Shown: positions 57,254-64,000 of the stretch, piece by piece | Numbering within the stretch: the first letter of the stretch is position 1 | Layout: the number at the start of each line of letters is the position of its first letter | Notes under the pieces: model-generated | What the model was told of the DNA's origin: nothing | Seen by the model: the letters and a program-made list of their open reading frames with translations, nothing else | Database searches by the model: none | Source: Marivirga aurantiaca | GTDB taxonomy: Bacteria; Bacteroidota; Bacteroidia; Cytophagales; Cyclobacteriaceae | DNA: 64,000 bases | Assembly: GCF_016679925.1 (NCBI RefSeq) | Contig: NZ_JAEQBW010000001.1 | Span: 1,178,001 to 1,242,000, forward strand | Direction: 5' to 3' | Made by a program: the position numbers and the translations under genes

Positions 57254-58417
57254 TTGGAAGAAAAAACTGAACCTGTTTACGATTATATCATTGGTGGAGC
57301 AGGCCTGGCTGGTCTCACATTAAGTTGGAAACTGCTGGAATCCGGTCTGCTTTCCAGTAAAAGCCTCTTACTTATTGAACCTGATTCCAAAACTAAAAAT
57401 GATAGAACATGGTGTTTTTGGGCTAAAAATGAACCTTGGTTAACTGAATTACCTATTTCAAACGAATGGAATTTTGCCAAAATACAGGGTGATAATTTCG
57501 AAAAATCAGAACGCCTTCCCCCCTTTAAATACTATAAAATAGAAGGGATTCATTATTATGATTTTATCTTAAATAAAATAAAAAAGTCTGATCATATCAC
57601 TATTGTATCGGATAAAATCATTTCTGAAGACGCCAAAAGACAGGAGGTATCCACTCCTTCCAAAACTTATCATTTTAAAGAATATTTTTTCAAGGGTTAT
57701 TTCCTGAATGAGGATCTCTCCCACATGAACCGCTCAAAAGGGCGTTTTATTTGGCAACATTTCCTGGGGTGGAAAATCAAAACACCGGATAGATATTTTG
57801 AGGCGGATAAAATCACTTATATGGATATGCGGGTACCGGAAGTCCCTAATGGTTTGTCTTTTGCTTACATACTTCCTGAATCGCCCACTGAGGCCCTGGT
57901 TGAATATACATTATTCTCAGCAGAACTGTGGGAAAAAGAAGCTTATGAGGCTGAATTGAAACAGTATATCAACAATTATCTTCAAATTGAAGGCTACGAA
58001 ATTATTGAGGAAGAATACAATAAAATACCCATGACCAATACTTTAGCCTTAAAAAGGGAGGGGAATATCATACCTATTGGGACATTGGCCGGAACTGTAA
58101 AACCTAGTACGGGCTATTCGTTTGTCAGGAACATCAGGCATGTCCAAAAGATTGTCAGTAATCTCCAATTGGGCAAAGATGATTTCTCCATTGCTTCAAA
58201 TGCCAGGTTTAGGTTTTACGATGAAGTGCTGATTAATGTACTTTCTACAGGGAAGGCTTCCGGACATGAAGTGTTTCGGGCTTTGTATGAAAAGAATGAG
58301 TTGACCTTACTATTCAGATTTTTGGATGAGGAAACAAATCTCTGGCAGGATTTGAAGATTATGAATTCAGTGCCTAAAACAGCTTTTATCAAAGCTGTTT
58401 GGGAAGAATTGTTTTAA
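57254..58417 (+). CDS. crtY: lycopene cyclase (CrtY/CrtL type)
   Basis: A 387-residue flavoprotein that cyclises the ends of lycopene to beta-carotene. It has the FAD/NAD-binding start DYIIGGAGLAGLTLSWKLL (residues ~8-26), the family signature NDRTWCFWAKNEPW (~54-67), YMDMRVPEVPNGLSFAYILP, and GTVKPSTGYSFVRN near residue 280. The start is TTG, since no ATG lies in frame nearby before the Rossmann strand. No other carotenoid genes are adjacent, so the pathway is dispersed; the organism is probably pigmented orange or yellow. Confidence 0.92.
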   Translation: MEEKTEPVYDYIIGGAGLAGLTLSWKLLESGLLSSKSLLLIEPDSKTKNDRTWCFWAKNEPWLTELPISNEWNFAKIQGDNFEKSERLPPFKYYKIEGIHYYDFILNKIKKSDHITIVSDKIISEDAKRQEVSTPSKTYHFKEYFFKGYFLNEDLSHMNRSKGRFIWQHFLGWKIKTPDRYFEADKITYMDMRVPEVPNGLSFAYILPESPTEALVEYTLFSAELWEKEAYEAELKQYINNYLQIEGYEIIEEEYNKIPMTNTLALKREGNIIPIGTLAGTVKPSTGYSFVRNIRHVQKIVSNLQLGKDDFSIASNARFRFYDEVLINVLSTGKASGHEVFRALYEKNELTLLFRFLDEETNLWQDLKIMNSVPKTAFIKAVWEELF

Positions 58418-58999
58418 TTTTACCCAGTTTATTAGATTCTTTCAGGGCGATAGTGTTAATCCGCGTGTAAAGCCTCACCTCAGCCCTCTCTCCCGGTTAG
58501 GCCGGGACAAGCAAAGGAGAGGGAGCTCGTTTAAGGAAGTTATAACAGCTAAGATCTTAAATATCAACCAAAGGTCTGCTTCCATTGGTTATTGCGAGCA
58601 TGTTATTAAGTACAAATGGAATTCCTGGGGAGCCTACTTGTTGGTTAAGAATTCATTTGTAAACTGAAAGGTTCTATTAGCATTTAAAAGTTTGCTTCAT
58701 GGCATTTTCGTTTATAAGTGCTATTGAATATAGAATAGGCGGATTCGCAATAACCATTCTAATTAGCCTCACCCCAGCCCTCACCGATGGAGTGGGAGCT
58801 CGTTGATCTGAAATATCACGATCAGGTTCTTATATCAGATGGTAGTATTGGTGAACCAAACATCACCGGAGATAATAATAGTAAAAGCCATCTACTTGCA
58901 TTTAGGTCAGACCAAAGGTCGGCACTGGGCTTTGCTTGGGGTCTTTAGACAATCGTTCTGACTGATTTAAACACAATTATGTTTGAAGAGTTTCCCCAA
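58418..58999. repeat. intergenic mosaic of dispersed repeats
   Basis: Holds a CTCACCTCAGCCCTCTCTCC element near 58480-58525, and a diverged family C copy (58577-58650, GTTATTGCGAGCATGTTATT). It also holds a second CACCCCAGCCCTCACCGATGG element near 58770 and a fragment of the 17.9/19.1-kb repeat (58900-58945). No gene or clear terminator seen. Confidence 0.7.
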
Positions 59000-60292
59000 C
59001 TATAATGGAATGGTAGCTTCAAAGGAGGTTTCTTTCTCTGAATTGGAGTATTTTAGAGAGATATTCCCATTGAGCTTCTTAGTGATTATTTTACAGATAT
59101 AAAGCCCTAAGCCAGGCCCTTTAGGCAATTCAGATCCTACGAAAAACAGATCAAAAATATTTTTTTGTTGATCCTTTTTAATCCCAATACCATTGTCAAC
59201 CACATTTATTTTCAACTGCTTATCTTCCAGTTGAATATCTATTTTAATCCATTTCTTGAGTTTCAAAGGATCATAAAACCTAATGGAATTACCAATAAGG
59301 TTTTTGAATATCAAATGGAGTAAAGTAGGGTCAATCATCATAGATTCCTGCACTTCATTATTGACCTGGATATCAATATGATGATAGGATTCCTCTCCTT
59401 TTAATCTTTCAAATACGGATATGAGCACATCATCAATGGTCATTTTCTGAAGAGATATAGGTCTGGCACTTATCTCATACACATTGCTTAAACGTTTTAG
59501 CATAGAATCCATTTGATTGGCCGACTGCTCCAGGTGTTTCAAATGATCAGAAATATCATTTCCTACTTTATATTCTATATTAATTAAATGACTGAGTCCT
59601 TTAAACCTGGCAATAGGCCCTCGGAGGTCATGAGCAGATTTATAAATAAAATCATCCAATTCCTTATTTTTCTCAAGCAGCAAATTGTTGGACACGGATA
59701 ATTCCTCAGTCCTTTCCTGTACTTGCTGGTCAAGACTTCGGGCAATGTTGAGGAGTTTGGTGTTTTGGGTCTGGATAATCCCTTTGGCCTGATGCAATTT
59801 GGTACGCTCACGATCAATCAATTCATTTTGCGACTGAATTTCCTCCAGGGCCTCCTGAAGCTCTTTATTCTTAAGTAGCAAATCCTGCTGCGCAGTTTCT
59901 ATTTCTTCATTTTGTTCTTTGATCAAAAACAATGCTTCTTTATATGCCTGATTTTGGGCAATGAGTTGTTCCTGTTTTTCTTCCAAAATATAAGCCTTGC
60001 TATTAAATTTCCTTTCGAGGAAGAAGTTATACTTCTTTATATTTTTATAACTAAAATTGAGCATCCCCAATATGACACCTACTAGTCCGAAAGAAAGGGT
60101 ACACAAAGTGAAATTTTTAAAGACTTCACTGGAGCCATTAGGGGCAGGAATTGATAAACCCGCAAAAAGCACTTCACTTTCCGGGTATTTTAAATTGATA
60201 GATTCACTACTGAGTTCCTGAATTGTATATAGAACAACTGCACTGAGCAATACCAACACCACTGAATTAAAAAATACTTTTCTCACAAACAC
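59000..60292 (-). CDS. membrane sensor histidine kinase
   Basis: A 430-residue protein with two TM helices (about 7-25 and 63-83) enclosing a short periplasmic loop, then a long coiled coil (about 95-210, heptads such as LKNKELQEALEEIQSQNELID). The DHp domain has the phospho-His in IYKSAHDLRGPIARFKGL (~221). The HATPase domain shows N box LHLIFKNLIGNSIRFY, G1 VVDNGIGI and G2 GPGLGLYICK. The loop is too small for a classical ligand-binding domain, so input may come through the membrane or coiled coil. No response regulator gene is adjacent, making it an orphan kinase. Confidence 0.93.
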   Translation of the reverse strand: MFVRKVFFNSVVLVLLSAVVLYTIQELSSESINLKYPESEVLFAGLSIPAPNGSSEVFKNFTLCTLSFGLVGVILGMLNFSYKNIKKYNFFLERKFNSKAYILEEKQEQLIAQNQAYKEALFLIKEQNEEIETAQQDLLLKNKELQEALEEIQSQNELIDRERTKLHQAKGIIQTQNTKLLNIARSLDQQVQERTEELSVSNNLLLEKNKELDDFIYKSAHDLRGPIARFKGLSHLINIEYKVGNDISDHLKHLEQSANQMDSMLKRLSNVYEISARPISLQKMTIDDVLISVFERLKGEESYHHIDIQVNNEVQESMMIDPTLLHLIFKNLIGNSIRFYDPLKLKKWIKIDIQLEDKQLKINVVDNGIGIKKDQQKNIFDLFFVGSELPKGPGLGLYICKIITKKLNGNISLKYSNSEKETSFEATIPL

Positions 60293-60695
60293 CTATTATT
60301 AAAATAATGCTATTATAGATTTGATTTATAATAGTTCTTTAAATTTATTAAACAAACTTATTATCAATGCTTTACAGTTTGTTTATTTAAGCGTTAATTT
60401 AACAATAAAATTATTCATAAAACAAGCAAAACTTACATTAAAATTTTTAAAACACTCGATATATTACTGTTTAGTCGACTAACAGACAGTCCCTAAAAGT
60501 ATTAATTAATTGATAATGAGGTTATAACAGTACAATCTTTTTGGATTTATGATTTTTGTATTTTTTTAATACTATGGTAATTACATCAAAGTTCCTGATT
60601 AAAAGTAATTAGACCGGTTTTCTCTTACAGGGAAAGGAATCCTTGCAATTTCATATTTAGGACAGAAAAATGAAACATGCCAACTGACTCACTGT
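60293..60695. other. gene-free region with one palindrome
   Basis: AT-rich promoter region upstream of the histidine kinase gene and downstream of the yaaA end. It contains the perfect 12-base palindrome TTAGTCGACTAA (60471-60482) flanked by CTG/CAG, a possible operator. No gene seen. Confidence 0.5.
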
Positions 60696-61466
60696 TTATC
60701 CACCTCTTTTGAAAGCCAGTTTGGTGGGGCTAGAATCTTTTTCATCATACATATAACCCTCATAATCAAAGGCCTTTAGATCTTCCACTTTGGATAATTC
60801 ATTTTTCACTATATACCTTGCCATGAGTCCGCGGGCTTTCTTTGCAAAAAAAGAAATGATCTTGTACTGATCATTTTTCAAATCCTTGAACTCAACATCA
60901 ATGACCTGAAGCTGCTTCCTTAAGCCTGGCCTGTTGATTACTTTGAAATATTCATTGGACGCAAGATTGATTAACACCTTATCGCCCTGGGCTTTCAAAT
61001 CCTTTTTCAATTCATTCATTACTTTATCGCCCCAGAAACTGTACAAGGAAGAATGCTCACCTACTTTCAATTGGGTTCCCATTTCAAGTCGGTAAGGCTG
61101 AATAAGGTCCATCGGTCTTAAAATTCCATACAGGCCGGACAAGATGCGAATATGCTTTTGGGCAAACTCATGCTCTCTTTCTGAGAAATCCTCTGCATGC
61201 ATTCCCTGGTAAACGTCTCCCTGAAAAGCCAAAGCGGCTTGTTTTGCATGTTTGGGCGTGCTTTTTTTAAAATTATCATACCTTTCTACATTCAACTGCG
61301 CCAATTTTTCACTAATACTCATCAATTCCTGCACTTCCTGAGTTGATTTCTCTTTCAATACCCCAATTAAAGTGTTGATTTCTTTTTTGAATCTGACATT
61401 AGAAGAAGCTAAATCGAACCGTTTTTCAAAGTCAAGGCTTTTAGCAGGAGAAAGTATCGCAATCAT
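60696..61466 (-). CDS. yaaA: peroxide-stress protein YaaA (DUF328)
   Basis: A 256-residue cytoplasmic protein matching YaaA over its full length: MIAILSPAKSLDFE at the start, PAIMAFQGDVYQG-type FQGDVYQGMHAEDF (about 90-103), RILSGLYGILRPMDLIQPYRLEMGT (about 115-139), LINLASNEYFKVI and RGLMARYIVKNEL. In E. coli the protein limits iron-driven oxidative DNA damage during peroxide stress. The ATG start is unambiguous at the conserved N-terminus. Confidence 0.95.
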   Translation of the reverse strand: MIAILSPAKSLDFEKRFDLASSNVRFKKEINTLIGVLKEKSTQEVQELMSISEKLAQLNVERYDNFKKSTPKHAKQAALAFQGDVYQGMHAEDFSEREHEFAQKHIRILSGLYGILRPMDLIQPYRLEMGTQLKVGEHSSLYSFWGDKVMNELKKDLKAQGDKVLINLASNEYFKVINRPGLRKQLQVIDVEFKDLKNDQYKIISFFAKKARGLMARYIVKNELSKVEDLKAFDYEGYMYDEKDSSPTKLAFKRGG

Positions 61467-61607
61467 ATTTATTGTGTAGGTTTATTGTTATCCATTAAGA
61501 TTACCATTCATGCAATGGAATTGTTTCAATTCTTTAATATCATTTAAACAAAAGTGCGTATTAATGACTGAATCAGATTAAGCAACAGTAAATAATAAAG
61601 GAACATA

Positions 61608-62000
61608 TCACAGAAACAACTCTTTCAGGTCATGAGGAATACGCTTTGGTCTTTTGCTGTTGGCATCCAGTAAACACCAGATAGTTTTTGCTCTTGCTTT
61701 TATTTGTCCTGACTCCTTTGTTGATATAATTGTCCAACGTTCGGATTTTACACCCTCCATCTTTTTTACATAAGTTTCAGCCATAATCTGTTCTCCGGGC
61801 TTTATTTCCTTTAAATAATCGATTTCATGCCGTATGGCCACCCAAAGATAATCAGATAATTGTATAGAACCTGATAAATGATGCCAATGAGCTTCAGCAA
61901 TATCCTGTACCCATTGCAAATAAACCACATTGTTTACATGGCCCATTTGATCATAATCGGTTTCCTTTATTTCGATGGATTTTTTAAAACTTTTGCTCAT
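61608..62000 (-). CDS. acyl-CoA thioesterase (4HBT hot-dog fold)
   Basis: A 130-residue protein of the 4-hydroxybenzoyl-CoA thioesterase/YbgC group: YDQMGHVNNVVYLQWVQDIAEAH carries the Asp-x-x-G-H-V-N-N catalytic loop (residues ~14-22), and the hot-dog beta strands end in KARAKTIWCLLDANSKRPKRIP. It hydrolyses short or aromatic acyl-CoA thioesters. It lies 141 bp downstream (in transcription order) of nothing obviously related. Confidence 0.92.
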   Translation of the reverse strand: MSKSFKKSIEIKETDYDQMGHVNNVVYLQWVQDIAEAHWHHLSGSIQLSDYLWVAIRHEIDYLKEIKPGEQIMAETYVKKMEGVKSERWTIISTKESGQIKARAKTIWCLLDANSKRPKRIPHDLKELFL

Positions 62001-62102
62001 TGCCGCAATTTTTGCCTGACAATGTTAACAGCTTGGCAGCTAAAATAAAAACTAATGAGCCAAAATGGTGCTAAACGATTGTAAATAGATAATCCCGGTA
62101 AA

Positions 62103-62339
62103 TTATCTTCTCATCATCCTGAAAGGGAACATCAAGATCGACTCTATTAAAGAGAATGAGAAGTTGATAGCAAAGCCCAAAAGGCGAAAAGGCAGTGCCA
62201 ATAGCCAAATAAATGGATATAATAAAATTAGAATAATGGCTAATGGCCAGCAAAGAACAAACAACACACACCACAATATAAAACTGATAAAGAAACTCAT
62301 AGAATTTTTTTTAGGTTCCAAACCCAAAAACTGTTCCAA
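62103..62339 (-). CDS. small two-TM membrane protein
   Basis: A 78-residue protein with two close hydrophobic helices (about 16-34, ISFILWCVLFVLCWPLAI, and 36-52, ILLYPFIWLLALPF), and a basic end FPFRMMRR. No named family recognised. The ATG start, compact membrane hairpin and positive-inside tail support a real gene; antisense frames across it are shadows. Confidence 0.65.
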   Translation of the reverse strand: MEQFLGLEPKKNSMSFFISFILWCVLFVLCWPLAIILILLYPFIWLLALPFRLLGFAINFSFSLIESILMFPFRMMRR

Positions 62340-62605
62340 TACTATTTGAGCCTGTTTGAGCCCAATAGAATAGTTTTTCGTTCCGGTTCTGAACAGCTAC
62401 TTGTTCATTAGCGGACAATAGGGATCAACCAATAATTCCTAGGAGTAGTATTGATGCGTACTTCATTATAAGTTATACAAAAAACTCGAGTCAAAAACTC
62501 TCAATTATTGAAAATCCGTAGAGTTCCGCAGGACTCTAAGGATAGGCGAAGATTTTCTTTGAAGTTCGGTTTCTAACCACGAAGACTGTATAATGGTTAT
62601 AAAAT
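62340..62605. other. gene-free intergenic region
   Basis: Contains a TCCGTAGAGTTCC / GGACTCTAAGGA hairpin-type repeat near 62515-62545, related to CGTAGAACTCTACGGATAGG at 42984. Nothing else identifiable. Confidence 0.5.
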
Positions 62606-62640
62606 AAAAAAGCACCGAAGTTACTCTCACTTCGGTGCTT
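62606..62640 (-). terminator. terminator of the deoxyhypusine-synthase-like gene
   Basis: A perfect 12-bp stem AAGCACCGAAGT/ACTTCGGTGCTT with a 7-base loop; the T run is on the minus strand, 35 bp after the gene's stop. Confidence 0.9.
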
Positions 62641-62674
62641 AATCAATCCACAGATATTTACCTTTGAAAGGTTA

Positions 62675-63640
62675 TTATTTCTCCAAAATAATAGCAAACA
62701 TCAATGGCGCCACAATAGTAGCATCGGACTCTACAATAAACTTTGGTGTTTTAATATCCAGTTTACCCCAGGTAATTTTCTCGTTTGGCACAGCGCCTGA
62801 ATACGAGCCATAACTGGTAGTAGAATCAGATATCTGGCAGAAATAGCTCCAGAAAGGAACATCAGTGTACTCTAAATCCTGATACAGCATCGGTACCACA
62901 CAAATAGGAAAATCTCCTGCAATGCCCCCTCCTATTTGAAAAAAGCCTACTCCGTCTGTTCCTGCATTTTTTTTGTACCAATCAGCAAGGAAAGTCATGT
63001 ATTCAATACCTGATTTCATAGTAGAAGGCTTTAATTCTCCTTTTACACAGTAACTGGCAAAAATATTACCCATGGTACTATCTTCCCAACCAGGCACAAC
63101 CATTGGTAGGTTTTTTTCAGCTGCGGCCAACATCCAGCTGTCTTTAGGATCAATTTCGTAATATTGTTCTAATACACCCGATTGAATCATTTTATACATG
63201 AATTCATGCGGGAAATATCTTTCTCCTTTATCTTCAGCATCTTTCCATATTTGAAAAACATGTTTTTGTAAACGCCTGAAAGCTTCTTCTTCAGGTATGC
63301 AGGTATCAGTCACACGGTTTAATCCTTTTTCCAAAAGTTCCCATTCCTGCTCAGGAGTTAAATCCCTGTAATTAGGAACTCTTCTATAGTGTGAATGTGC
63401 CACAAGATTCATCAAATCTTCTTCAAGGTTGGCTCCTGTACAGCTGATAATCTGGACTTTATCCTTCCTGATCATTTCGGCTACTGAAATACCCAACTCT
63501 GCAGTGGACATAGCACCAGCCAACGTTATCATCATTTTCTTTCCTGATTCCACGTGAGCCTTATATGCCTCTGCTGCGTCTATTAAAGCGGCTGCATTAA
63601 AATGTCTGTAATTATGTTTTAAAAATTTAGTAATTTCCAT
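62675..63640 (-). CDS. deoxyhypusine-synthase-family enzyme
   Basis: A 321-residue NAD-dependent enzyme of the deoxyhypusine synthase family. Bacteria lack eIF5A, and bacterial members are thought to make homospermidine or related polyamine products, transferring an aminobutyl group. Visible are MMITLAGAMSTAELGISVAEMIR, QIISCTGANLEEDL, VGFFQIGGGIAGDFPI and KITWGKLDI with the catalytic Lys (about residue 289), then ESDATIVAPLMFAIILE at the end. Full length. Monocistronic, ending at a strong terminator. The exact amine substrate is uncertain. Confidence 0.92.
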   Translation of the reverse strand: MEITKFLKHNYRHFNAAALIDAAEAYKAHVESGKKMMITLAGAMSTAELGISVAEMIRKDKVQIISCTGANLEEDLMNLVAHSHYRRVPNYRDLTPEQEWELLEKGLNRVTDTCIPEEEAFRRLQKHVFQIWKDAEDKGERYFPHEFMYKMIQSGVLEQYYEIDPKDSWMLAAAEKNLPMVVPGWEDSTMGNIFASYCVKGELKPSTMKSGIEYMTFLADWYKKNAGTDGVGFFQIGGGIAGDFPICVVPMLYQDLEYTDVPFWSYFCQISDSTTSYGSYSGAVPNEKITWGKLDIKTPKFIVESDATIVAPLMFAIILEK

Positions 63641-63820
63641 ATTGTGTTATTTATTGCAAAAATAAAGAAAAAAACAGGAAGGTAATAACTTGGGTTCGAT
63701 TAATCTCCCATCATTCCATGATTGCCTATTTCATCAATCTAGTGGTTATTTTTGCCGTTTGGCAAAGACAGAAAGTCCGGGAATATTTATGAGTGATACA
63801 TCAACAGAAACTGTTGAACT

Positions 63821-64000
63821 TTAAAATGTTTCCATCACCGCAGATACATTTTTCTTAAGCAAAGCCTTAACGGGTAATTGTTTCATTTTGGCCACCAGAA
63901 TTGAGCCATAGGTAATGGTGAGCAGCATTCTTACCATGTCGCTTACATCAGAACTTCTCGTAATTTCGGTCTTGAAAATAGCCTCTAATAAGTGCTTTTC
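63821..64000 (-). CDS. TetR-like regulator, C-terminal fragment (cut by window edge)
   Basis: The last 59 codons of a gene running off the right end: TEITRSSDVSDMVRMLLTITYGSILVAKMKQLPVKALLKKNV is the segment span, ending AVMETF and TAA. The helical pattern with an I/L-rich 'TITYGSILVAKM' helix is typical of TetR/AcrR ligand-binding C-termini, but the diagnostic DNA-binding domain lies outside the window, so the family call is tentative. Confidence 0.5.
   Translation of the reverse strand, partial: EKHLLEAIFKTEITRSSDVSDMVRMLLTITYGSILVAKMKQLPVKALLKKNVSAVMETF

Overview
The window looks like a chromosomal segment of a marine or soil Bacteroidota, probably order Cytophagales. This rests on a type IX secretion type B (gliding-motility-associated) C-terminal sorting domain, a PorP/SprF-type outer-membrane protein, many lipoproteins, a PadR plus 'permease prefix' FtsX-type transporter, a lycopene cyclase, an AT-rich genome and very abundant dispersed intergenic repeats. 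No genus can be named from sequence alone. No rRNA, CRISPR array, prophage or complete insertion sequence was seen.

Layout. 1-3727: the 3' part of a giant Ig-repeat surface protein exported by T9SS, followed by its PorP/SprF-OmpA partner. 3728-8298: an RNA-repair-like locus. It holds tiny ORFs with their own terminators, a tRNA-Gln(TTG), a cluster of tRNA-like pieces in unusual order, then a slipin without a membrane segment, a TPR protein and an RtcB RNA ligase that overlaps it. 8329-20851: ordinary genes (MazG-like pyrophosphohydrolase, DUF3352/MORN-like protein, a lipoprotein, YjdM, GlnRS, geranylgeranyl-reductase-type flavoprotein, DUF2267). Among them are two repeat-bracketed small cassettes: a DUF559 nuclease between GGGGG hairpin elements, and DUF2442 with a collapsed DUF4160 partner between two ~540-bp direct repeats.

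20895-33196 is an accessory island. The first block (SH3-subtilisin, secreted barrel-like protein, 2-TM protein, 1-TM protein) is bracketed by near-identical direct repeats at 20895 and 27045. The second is a tightly overlapping operon: Vsr mismatch endonuclease, C5-cytosine methyltransferase, a protein carrying two GHKL ATPase modules, and a receiver-like protein. This second operon and the RtcB/tRNA-like locus are the strongest candidates for poorly described systems.

33488-64000 is mostly housekeeping or envelope physiology: DUF2911; PadR-permease; sulfide:quinone reductase with a tiny downstream ORF; the alpha-2-macroglobulin/PBP1C periplasmic pair, separated by 1.7 kb of tandem repeats; a holin-like membrane protein; M1 aminopeptidase; tail-specific protease; beta-lactamase-fold serine hydrolase; lycopene cyclase; a histidine kinase; YaaA; a thioesterase; a deoxyhypusine-synthase-like enzyme; and the C-terminus of a TetR-like regulator cut by the window edge.
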